Below are positions 1 to 5,525 of a stretch of 5,828 nucleotides of DNA, piece by piece. The DNA lies in assembly GCA_012514045.1 (NCBI GenBank), contig JAAZBA010000027.1, positions 1 to 5,828 of the forward strand, given 5' to 3'. Position 1 is the first letter of the stretch. Each line of letters opens with the position of its first letter. Below the pieces are notes generated by a model. It saw only the letters and a program-made list of their open reading frames with translations, had not been told where the DNA came from and did not search any database. The translations under genes were made by a program, and so were the position numbers. Source of the DNA: Clostridiales bacterium. Lineage in GTDB: Bacteria; Bacillota; Clostridia; Oscillospirales; QAMX01.

Positions 1-1320
1 AGATTTAAAGATTATATAGCCATGCCAAAACCAAATATGTATCAGTCTCTGCATACTACCGTTATAGGTCCGGATGGAGAGCCTCTTGAAATACAGATTA
101 GAACATTGGATATGCACAGGACAGCTGAGTTTGGTATTGCTGCCCACTGGAAATACAAGGAAGGCATAACCCAGAAGGGTGATGAAGCGAAGTTCGCCTG
201 GGTCAGTCAGCTGCTTGAGTCACAGCAGGACAGCGAGGCGGAGGATTTCATTCAGAATCTGAGAACCGATATGTTTTCAGATGAGGTATATGTATTCACC
301 CCCAAGGGAGACGTTATAAGTCTCCCTGCTGGAGCGACCCCCATAGATTTCGCCTATGCTATCCACTCCGCAGTGGGCAACAGAATGATAGGCGCAAAAG
401 CCTCAGGGAGGATTGTGCAGCTTGACTATCAGCTGCAAACCGGAGAGATAGTGGAGGTAATGACCTCCAACAGCGCAAAAGGTCCATCCAGAGATTGGCT
501 TAAGATTGCCCGCACCAGCGAAGCAAGGAGCAAGATAAAGCAGTGGTTCAAAAAGGAAAAGCGGGAGGAAAATATCCTCAGGGGACGTGAGGAGCTGGAG
601 AGCGAGCTTAGACACAATAACCTTCTCTCCGTGTTCCAGGACGAGGAGCTGCAGCTGTTAATCGCCAATAAGATGAGCTTCCATTCCGTTGATGACCTGT
701 ACGCCGGCATAGGCTATGGAGGCGTTAGCGTACGTAAAATCATCAACAGAGTGCGGGAGGAAGAATCAAAGCAAGAAAAGGCAACTAAAATCAGCATGAT
801 TAAAGCCTCTAAGCCTTCAAAGACCACGAGCGGTGTTATTGTTGAGGGTGTGGATAACTGCCTTGTGAAATTTGCCCGCTGCTGTACTCCGATTCCCGGG
901 GACAAGATTATAGGCTTTGTCACAAAAGGTTACGGTGTGTCGGTGCATAGGGCTGACTGTCCTAACATTCTATCTATGATGGGCAATGCGGACACGGAAA
1001 ACCGCCTCCAAACCGTAAGATGGGACCTGCCGGATGATCCTGAGAAAGCTCAGGTGGTAACGGTTGGAAAGACGGTAACCAAGTACCAGTCAGCGCTTAC
1101 CATATCCGGTAAGAACAGGATGGGTCTTCTGGCGGATGTGGCAAACGTGCTGTTTGATATGAGAATAGAAGTTTCAAACCTTACAGCCAGGGAAATGGGA
1201 AACGGTGAAGCCATAATAAATGCCGTGATAAACCTGACAAACGCAGAACAGTTGGGACAGGTTATGGGAAAGCTTCATAAGGTAAGCGGTGTGAGAGCCG
1301 TAAAGAGAAATATTCAGTAA
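1..1320 (+). CDS. rel: Bifunctional (p)ppGpp synthetase/hydrolase Rel, 3' part (5' end outside window)
   Basis: This is the stringent-response enzyme that makes and degrades (p)ppGpp and senses uncharged tRNA on the ribosome. The reading frame is open from base 1 (RFKDYIAMPKPN...), so the ATG at 22 is internal and not the start. By comparison with full-length Rel of about 730-740 residues, roughly 290 N-terminal residues are missing: the HD hydrolase domain and the first part of the synthetase domain. Numbering fragment codons from base 1, the end of the synthetase domain holds YQSLHT (14-19) and EIQIRT (30-35), with E30 matching the family's catalytic Glu. The TGS domain is about 94-155 (DEVYVFTPKGD, conserved H122). 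A helical region follows. The zinc-finger/conserved-cysteine domain spans about 285-322 (C287, RCC at 293-295, HRADC at 316-320). The ACT domain covers about 364-439. All C-terminal regulatory domains appear intact. The TAA stop is 10 bases before dtd. Confidence 0.97.
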   Translation, partial: RFKDYIAMPKPNMYQSLHTTVIGPDGEPLEIQIRTLDMHRTAEFGIAAHWKYKEGITQKGDEAKFAWVSQLLESQQDSEAEDFIQNLRTDMFSDEVYVFTPKGDVISLPAGATPIDFAYAIHSAVGNRMIGAKASGRIVQLDYQLQTGEIVEVMTSNSAKGPSRDWLKIARTSEARSKIKQWFKKEKREENILRGREELESELRHNNLLSVFQDEELQLLIANKMSFHSVDDLYAGIGYGGVSVRKIINRVREEESKQEKATKISMIKASKPSKTTSGVIVEGVDNCLVKFARCCTPIPGDKIIGFVTKGYGVSVHRADCPNILSMMGNADTENRLQTVRWDLPDDPEKAQVVTVGKTVTKYQSALTISGKNRMGLLADVANVLFDMRIEVSNLTAREMGNGEAIINAVINLTNAEQLGQVMGKLHKVSGVRAVKRNIQ

Positions 1321-1330
1321 GGGGAACATT

Positions 1331-1813
1331 ATGAAAGCGATTATTCAGAGAGTCAACTATGCCAGAGTAAAAGTTGAAGGCGAGATCAAAGGTGAGATAG
1401 GCAAAGGCTTTCTGATTCTACTTGGAGTGGAAAAAGGCGATGACAGGGCCGATGCGGAGTACATGGCAGAAAAGTGTACGGGACTTCGCATATTTGAGGA
1501 CGAAAACGGAAAAATGAACCTTCCCTTGTCTGAAGTGGGAGGGAAAATTCTTGCTATATCCAATTTTACCCTCTGTGGTGACTGCAGAAAAGGAAAACGC
1601 CCCAGCTTTATAAACGCTGAGCTCCCAAATGAGGCAAACGAGCTTTACGAATACTTCGTCCGTCAGTGCCGCGCAAGGGGGATAGAGACCGAAACGGGAG
1701 TGTTCAGAGCTCATATGCACGTAGAGCTTGAAAACAACGGTCCCGTTACACTTATTGTAGACTCAAGAGAGGCTAACCTCAGCGGGATGCCCATAAGAAA
1801 AGGAATGAAATGA
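1331..1813 (+). CDS. dtd: D-aminoacyl-tRNA deacylase (Dtd)
   Basis: Dtd is a cytoplasmic proofreading enzyme that hydrolyses D-aminoacyl-tRNA (and mischarged Gly-tRNA-Ala), recycling tRNA. At 160 residues it is slightly longer than the usual 145-150, owing to a short basic C-terminal tail. The single-domain family pattern runs the whole length: QRV at 6-8, LLGV at 30-33, LRIFEDENGKMN at 52-63, FTL at 79-81, KGKRPSF at 87-93, and the Gly-cisPro pair G137-P138 in NNGPVT. Position 78 is Asn, where the family's SQFTL signature normally has Gln (here SNFTL). The stretch around 125-129 reads FRAHM rather than the more usual FGA-type sequence. The ATG follows the Rel stop by 10 bases, with a purine-rich AAGGGGAA (1319-1326) as a plausible ribosome site. 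The stop codon overlaps the next start. Location next to rel is typical of Bacillota. Confidence 0.95.
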   Translation: MKAIIQRVNYARVKVEGEIKGEIGKGFLILLGVEKGDDRADAEYMAEKCTGLRIFEDENGKMNLPLSEVGGKILAISNFTLCGDCRKGKRPSFINAELPNEANELYEYFVRQCRARGIETETGVFRAHMHVELENNGPVTLIVDSREANLSGMPIRKGMK

Positions 1814-2442
1814 TGAAAGTTAGTAGAATACCGGTAGGCCCTTTAGGTACAAACTGCTATGTGGCGCACGATGGTGTCACAGGCTTTATTGTAGATCCGG
1901 GCGACGATGCCTCAAGGATAATCGAGGCGGTAAAGGGACTTAATATTGAGTATATAATTCTTACTCATGGCCATTTCGACCACATTATGGCGTTAAGTGA
2001 AGTTAAGAGTGAAACAGGAGCCAAGGTGGCGATACACCGTGCGGAAAAGGGCTCAATTGAAAGCGCCGGCGAGAGTTTGCTCGGTAGTTTTATGAGCAAT
2101 GTATCCGATTTCAAGCCCGTGACGGCAGATATACTGCTGGAAGGTGGGGAGGAGTTTTCCTGCGCCGGTGAGACACTGAGAATAATCCACACTCCGGGCC
2201 ACTCAAGAGGCTCAATCTGTATCGACACAGGAAGCGTGTTGTTTTCTGGGGATACGCTGTTTGAGGACGATTGCGGAAGATGGGATCTTCCCGGCGGTGA
2301 CTATGATACGCTCCTCGAATCGCTCCGTGTTCTCGCAAACCTTCCGGGAGACAGAAGAGTCTGCCCAGGTCATGATGTGACTACAACACTCTCCCGGGAG
2401 AGACAGCATAACCGTGCCATACGTGAGGCAATGAGAAAATGA
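1810..2442 (+). CDS. Metallo-beta-lactamase-fold hydrolase, glyoxalase II-like
   Basis: This is a cytoplasmic binuclear-metal hydrolase of the glyoxalase II/YcbL-like group, 210 residues, a usual length for the short members. The metal ligands are all visible: H53, H55, D57 and H58 in THGHFDH, H131 in HTPGHS, D148 in SGDTLF, and H188 in CPGHD. The GRWDLPGGD segment just after D148 and the closing TTTL...ERQHN segment also match this group. The N-terminus (VGPLGTNCYV) is a typical first strand. The substrate is unknown. Family precedent suggests thioesters such as S-lactoylglutathione-type compounds, but most Clostridia lack glutathione, so another low-molecular-weight thiol or ester is more likely (inference). 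The start overlaps the dtd stop (ATGA) and is preceded by AAGGA at 1799-1803. A second ATG directly follows at 1813 and would remove only one residue. Translation is probably coupled to dtd. Confidence 0.9.
   Translation: MMKVSRIPVGPLGTNCYVAHDGVTGFIVDPGDDASRIIEAVKGLNIEYIILTHGHFDHIMALSEVKSETGAKVAIHRAEKGSIESAGESLLGSFMSNVSDFKPVTADILLEGGEEFSCAGETLRIIHTPGHSRGSICIDTGSVLFSGDTLFEDDCGRWDLPGGDYDTLLESLRVLANLPGDRRVCPGHDVTTTLSRERQHNRAIREAMRK
2389..2402. repeat. 14-bp perfect palindrome near the 3' end of the MBL hydrolase gene
   Basis: The bases CTCTCCCGGGAGAG form a perfect palindrome centred between 2395 and 2396. It lies within codons for the conserved TLSRER tail of the hydrolase, about 40 bases before the hemZ start. 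A palindrome of this length is only mildly unexpected in a window this size, and coding constraint explains it. No function is claimed. Confidence 0.9.
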
Positions 2443-3854
2443 AAACCCAGCTTGTAGGAAGCCCTCACTTGTATTCCCTTGAGCAGTCTGCCATAACCTT
2501 TTTTCCAGACACGGAGGGAGAGGCGGTTTGCACTGTCACCCATGATGAGCGGGGGGTTACAGCAAGAACAATAATCACCTTACCGGAAGGTAAAAGCGCA
2601 TGTCGGGAATGTACCGAAGCAGTGGATACCCAAAGGAATGAGCAGAAGGCTATAAAGCTGTCTTTCTACGATGCCGCCTGTGAACTTCGAAACATGAAGG
2701 AACCTTGGGGCGCTCTTACGGGAGTGCGGCCGGCGAAGCTCGCGAGATCTCTTTTGGAGAGCGGATTAACTAAAAACCAGACGCGAGATACGCTTAAAAA
2801 GGAATACAGGCTGTCGGCAGAAAAAGCGGAGCTCTGCGTAACGGCGGGATTGAAAGCCTACAATATAAAAAGAAAACTGAGAGAGCGGGACGCTTGCATA
2901 TACATCGGTATTCCCTTCTGCCCCTCAAGGTGTGTATATTGTTCCTTTATAAGCGTGGCAGCGGGGAAAAACGATGAGGGAAAAATTGAAGAATATGTTC
3001 AGGCGCTATGCCGGGAGATAAGAGAGAGCGCCGAGGGCTCTCTCTTTTCAGGTCGCACAATAAAAGCCGTATACATCGGAGGCGGCACGCCGGCTATGCT
3101 GTCCCCGGCTCAGCTTATCAGAGTGGTTGCAGCTCTTAAATCCGCCTATAATATCCCTGAGGGGATTGAGTTTACAATTGAAGCAGGGAGACCTGATGCT
3201 ATAACAAAAGAGAAGCTTCATGCCATAAAGCTTGTGGAAGCGGACAGGTTAAGCGTAAACCCACAGACTACGGATGATGAGGTGCTTATAAAAATCGGAC
3301 GGCATCACACATCAAAAGAAATTGTTGATACATATCACGAGGCAAAAAAGGTGGGCTTCGGCTCAATAAACATGGATATAATAGCAGGACTGCCACTAAA
3401 GAACGAGGATGACGACGGACTTGAAAGCTTCTGCCGTACCATTGACGATGTTGTTTCTCTTGCGCCTGAGAACATAACGGTGCACACTTTTGCGCTAAAG
3501 CGGGGAAGCTTCCTCAATGAGTATCATCTATCGATTCCCGATAGCGAAACAGTTTACAAGATGCTTGAGTACGCTGAGGAGAATCTTAAGGCGCAGGGAT
3601 ATGAGCCATATTACCTCTATCGTCAGAAATATATGACAGGCAATATGGAGAACATAGGCTGGACAAAGAGAGGATATGAAAGCTTATATAACATATGCAT
3701 GATGGAGGAACTGTGTGATATAATTTCCTTCGGCGCCGGAGGCGTATCCAAGCTCACCGACGGGCGTAAGATTAAAAGAATAACGAATCACAAGTATCCT
3801 AAAGAGTACATATACAACATTGACGAGATGATAAAGCGTAAAAGAGGAGAATAA
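2439..3854 (+). CDS. hemZ: Radical SAM protein HemZ (annotated coproporphyrinogen III dehydrogenase family)
   Basis: This 471-residue protein belongs to the HemN/HemW/HemZ radical SAM family, whose founding reaction is oxygen-independent decarboxylation of coproporphyrinogen III. HemZ members have an N-terminal extension of about 150 residues before the radical SAM barrel. Here that extension carries the characteristic WGALTGVRPAKL (90-101). The 4Fe-4S motif is C161-x3-C165-x2-C168 in FCPSRCVYCSF, followed by the SAM-binding GGGTP (214-218). The C-terminal part has the family's YLYRQKYMTGN...GYESLYNI and SFGAGGVSK segments. The residue two after the third Cys is Phe (F170), not the fourth Cys found in HemN, which makes the site HemW-like. 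The biochemical role is therefore not certain; many Clostridia carry hemZ without a full haem pathway. The start overlaps the previous stop by four bases (ATGA), with GAGG at 2425-2428 as a modest ribosome site. The position after the MBL hydrolase is the standard clostridial one. Confidence 0.93.
   Translation: MKTQLVGSPHLYSLEQSAITFFPDTEGEAVCTVTHDERGVTARTIITLPEGKSACRECTEAVDTQRNEQKAIKLSFYDAACELRNMKEPWGALTGVRPAKLARSLLESGLTKNQTRDTLKKEYRLSAEKAELCVTAGLKAYNIKRKLRERDACIYIGIPFCPSRCVYCSFISVAAGKNDEGKIEEYVQALCREIRESAEGSLFSGRTIKAVYIGGGTPAMLSPAQLIRVVAALKSAYNIPEGIEFTIEAGRPDAITKEKLHAIKLVEADRLSVNPQTTDDEVLIKIGRHHTSKEIVDTYHEAKKVGFGSINMDIIAGLPLKNEDDDGLESFCRTIDDVVSLAPENITVHTFALKRGSFLNEYHLSIPDSETVYKMLEYAEENLKAQGYEPYYLYRQKYMTGNMENIGWTKRGYESLYNICMMEELCDIISFGAGGVSKLTDGRKIKRITNHKYPKEYIYNIDEMIKRKRGE
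3020..3048 (+). repeat. Perfect inverted repeat with short T tail inside hemZ (terminator-like hairpin)
   Basis: The arms 3020-3029 (AAGAGAGAGC) and 3037-3046 (GCTCTCTCTT) contain a perfect stem of ten base pairs: A3020 pairs with T3046, and the nine-base AGAGAGAGC (3021-3029) pairs with GCTCTCTCT (3037-3045). The loop is seven bases (3030-3036), and the T run continues to 3048. It lies between the FeS motif and the GGGTP motif of hemZ, within codons for REIRESAEGSLFS. The outline resembles an intrinsic terminator, but the T tract is short, the stem is built from a low-complexity AG/CT repeat, and the site is in mid-gene. The repeat is certain; its activity as a terminator or pause site is not. 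Confidence 0.85.
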
Positions 3855-3860
3855 GGAGGA
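3853..3860 (+). promoter_or_regulatory. Strong Shine-Dalgarno sequence before the Gfo/Idh gene
   Basis: AAGGAGGA lies at 3853-3860, overlapping the hemZ TAA stop, and ends five bases before the ATG at 3866. It is the closest match in the window to the consensus AAGGAGG. It fixes the start of the oxidoreductase and suggests independent, efficient initiation there, in contrast to the overlap-coupled starts upstream. Confidence 0.9.
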
Positions 3861-3865
3861 TACAC

Positions 3866-4897
3866 ATGGAAAAGATAAAAATTGCCGTTATCGGCGCAGG
3901 TACCTGGGGACAGACCCACGTATCGATTTATAACGAACACCCTCTGGCAGAGGTTACCGCAATATGCGACAAGAACAAGGCAGCGGCAGAAGCTGCCGCT
4001 GCGAAGCTTGGCGTTGAGAGAGTCTATACAGACTACAACGAGATGCTTAAATACGCCCCCTGTGATGCTGTGGCGATAGTGACGCCCGATTTCCTTCACG
4101 CAGACATATCAATCGCCTGCGCAAAAGCGGGTAAGCATATGCTCATAGAAAAGCCCCTGGCTACAACGGAGCGTGATGTGTTCGCCATGTGCGAAGCTAT
4201 TGAAAAGAGCGGGGTGCGGGCTATGGTGGATCTTCACAACCGCTGGAATCCTCCCTTTAACACTGCGAAGCAGATTATTTCCACAGGCAAGTATGGTAAA
4301 CCATGTTCCGCCTACTTCAGACTAAATGACCGCCGTTGGGTCGCTACAGATATGCTCTCCTGGACCGCGCGTTCCTCCATCCTATGGTTCCTGGGAAGCC
4401 ACTCAATGGATACGTTGCGCTGGCTCTCAAATGATGAGCCTGCGGAAATATTTGCCATGAAGCATGAAGGCGTTTTGCGCGATGTGGGTATCGACACCGT
4501 TGACTGTTATCAGACAGCCATCCGCTTTCGCAGCGGTATGATAGCCCAGATGGAAAACAGCTGGATAGTACCGAACGGAAACGGAAATATAAACGACATG
4601 AAATTTAATATGATTCTTGAGCGGGGCAAGGTGGATGTTGATACCTCAAGCCATAATATGCTGGAATTCTCCGACGACGAGAAGACTATTGTGCCTGATG
4701 TACTTGTGCAAAACTTTGTATTCGGTCAGTGCAAAGGTTTCGCCTATGAATCAATCCGTAGCTTCGTGGACTGCCTTGCCACAGGTGATGAATTCCACGT
4801 GTCTCTAAAGGACGCCGCCAATACCTCCCTTGCTATACTTAAAATATTTGAGTCGGTAGAAAAGGGAAAGAGCGTCGCCGTGGACAATCTCATATAG
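3866..4897 (+). CDS. Gfo/Idh/MocA-family NAD(P)-dependent oxidoreductase
   Basis: This cytoplasmic dehydrogenase, likely acting on a sugar, sugar alcohol, inositol or related polyol, is 343 residues, a usual length for the family. The N-terminal Rossmann domain (about 1-120) begins KIAVIGAGTWG, giving the dinucleotide motif G10-x-G12-x-x-G15. An acidic residue ends the second strand (AICDKN), which often favours NAD(H). The family's EKPL motif is at 95-98, with K96 the conserved active-site lysine. The C-terminal substrate domain (about 122-343) starts with DLHNRWNPPF, and GSHSMDTLRWL holds H179 and D182 at the usual catalytic Asp/His positions. Nothing in the sequence fixes the substrate or direction. 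It has the best ribosome site in the window, 11 bases after hemZ, and ends three bases before the acetyltransferase gene, so the two are probably co-translated. In related genomes hisS is commonly found at this point, so the gene looks like a lineage-specific arrival. Confidence 0.93.
   Translation: MEKIKIAVIGAGTWGQTHVSIYNEHPLAEVTAICDKNKAAAEAAAAKLGVERVYTDYNEMLKYAPCDAVAIVTPDFLHADISIACAKAGKHMLIEKPLATTERDVFAMCEAIEKSGVRAMVDLHNRWNPPFNTAKQIISTGKYGKPCSAYFRLNDRRWVATDMLSWTARSSILWFLGSHSMDTLRWLSNDEPAEIFAMKHEGVLRDVGIDTVDCYQTAIRFRSGMIAQMENSWIVPNGNGNINDMKFNMILERGKVDVDTSSHNMLEFSDDEKTIVPDVLVQNFVFGQCKGFAYESIRSFVDCLATGDEFHVSLKDAANTSLAILKIFESVEKGKSVAVDNLI
3980..4002. repeat. GC-rich 10-bp perfect hairpin in the 5' part of the Gfo/Idh gene
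   Basis: GCAGCGGCAG (3980-3989) and CTGCCGCTGC (3993-4002) are perfect reverse complements separated by a three-base loop (AAG). It lies about 115 bases inside the gene, in the alanine-rich KAAAEAAAAKL stretch that follows the second Rossmann strand. No T tract follows, so it is not terminator-like. Runs of GCN alanine codons readily give such symmetry, so a role in RNA folding is only possible, not shown. Confidence 0.88.
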
Positions 4898-4900
4898 TGT

Positions 4901-5515
4901 ATGCTTGACAAAACAATACCTTATAGCAATATTCTCATGGTGTGCCCTTATGAGAAAGTAAAGGACATGGAACCATATACGCTCCCCGAGGGTTTCCAAT
5001 ATGTGATGGCAGATATTACGGATACAGACAATTGGTCGGAGATAGAGTTTTCCGTAGACGAATTTGATACCCTTTCGGACGCGAAAGAATATTTCAAGAA
5101 ATATTATCTTGCCGACGAGGACAGGCTGCGTCAGAGATGCTGCTTCATAATGACAGATGAGGGAGAGTATGTGGCTACCGCTTCGGCGATCATGCTCCCC
5201 GATATGACCGGCACTTACGCTACCCTCGACTGGGTTGCGGTAAAGCCCGAATATCAGGGCAGGGGACTTGGAAAAGCAATTGTGTCGAAGGCTCTCAGCC
5301 TTTATAAAAATCTTGCGCCGGGGAAGGATGTTCTTCTTCATACTCAGACCTGGAGCCACAGAGCCGTTAAAATATATCGCAGCTTTGGATTTTGCATGAC
5401 ACGCACCTTCAAGTCTGAGCAGCACAAAAACGATTATGAAAAATCTCTGGAGCTTTTGAGGCTGCGGCTCCCCGGGGAGATTGTAGATGCCCTTGAGGCG
5501 GAGTCTGTAGAATAG
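4901..5515 (+). CDS. GNAT-family N-acetyltransferase
   Basis: This 204-residue protein belongs to the Gcn5-related acetyltransferases, which transfer acetyl from acetyl-CoA to an amine. The CoA-binding motif A is clear: LDWVAVKPEYQGRGLGKA, with the pyrophosphate loop Q119-G-R-G-L-G124. Motif B follows as SHRAVKIYRSFGF (A155, Y159, G163-F164). The region before residue about 60 is variable and includes a conserved-looking FDTLSDAKEYFKKYY segment that probably shapes the acceptor site. The acceptor is unknown. The chosen ATG lies three bases after the oxidoreductase stop and has no good Shine-Dalgarno, so translation is probably coupled. The opening MLDKTIPYSN resembles, from memory, the start of related clostridial GNAT proteins, which supports this start over the in-frame ATGs at 4937 and 4967. 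The close junction suggests it works with or alongside the oxidoreductase, perhaps on the same type of metabolite (inference). Confidence 0.88.
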   Translation: MLDKTIPYSNILMVCPYEKVKDMEPYTLPEGFQYVMADITDTDNWSEIEFSVDEFDTLSDAKEYFKKYYLADEDRLRQRCCFIMTDEGEYVATASAIMLPDMTGTYATLDWVAVKPEYQGRGLGKAIVSKALSLYKNLAPGKDVLLHTQTWSHRAVKIYRSFGFCMTRTFKSEQHKNDYEKSLELLRLRLPGEIVDALEAESVE

Positions 5516-5518
5516 GAG
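5514..5518 (+). promoter_or_regulatory. Shine-Dalgarno sequence deciding the start of the PPOX-like gene
   Basis: AGGAG at 5514-5518 overlaps the last bases of the acetyltransferase stop and lies seven bases before the ATG at 5526. This favours that ATG over the in-frame ATG four codons later. Confidence 0.8.
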
Positions 5519-5525
5519 TAGTATT

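Noticed and set aside
22..1320. Rel starting at the ATG at 22
   Set aside because: The frame is open upstream to base 1, and residues before this Met (RFKDYIA) belong to the conserved synthetase domain, so the true start is outside the window.
2275..2291. Hairpin GGAAGAT-GGG-ATCTTCC in the MBL hydrolase gene
   Set aside because: It is a seven-base-pair stem in codons for conserved residues (GRWDLP), with no T tract after it. A stem of this size is expected by chance.
2389..2402. Palindrome CTCTCCCGGGAGAG as an operator for hemZ
   Set aside because: It is inside coding sequence for a conserved tail, no promoter elements are nearby, no second copy was seen in the window, and its length is only mildly unexpected.
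3882..4079. Second + strand open frame within the oxidoreductase gene
   Set aside because: It lies wholly inside a well-supported gene in another frame, and its product has no recognisable features.
4805..5425. Long open frame on the - strand opposite the acetyltransferase gene (about 206 codons)
   Set aside because: Its translation shows no recognisable domain, it has no operon context, and the + strand frame over the same bases carries clear GNAT motifs. It is best explained as a by-product of codon use.
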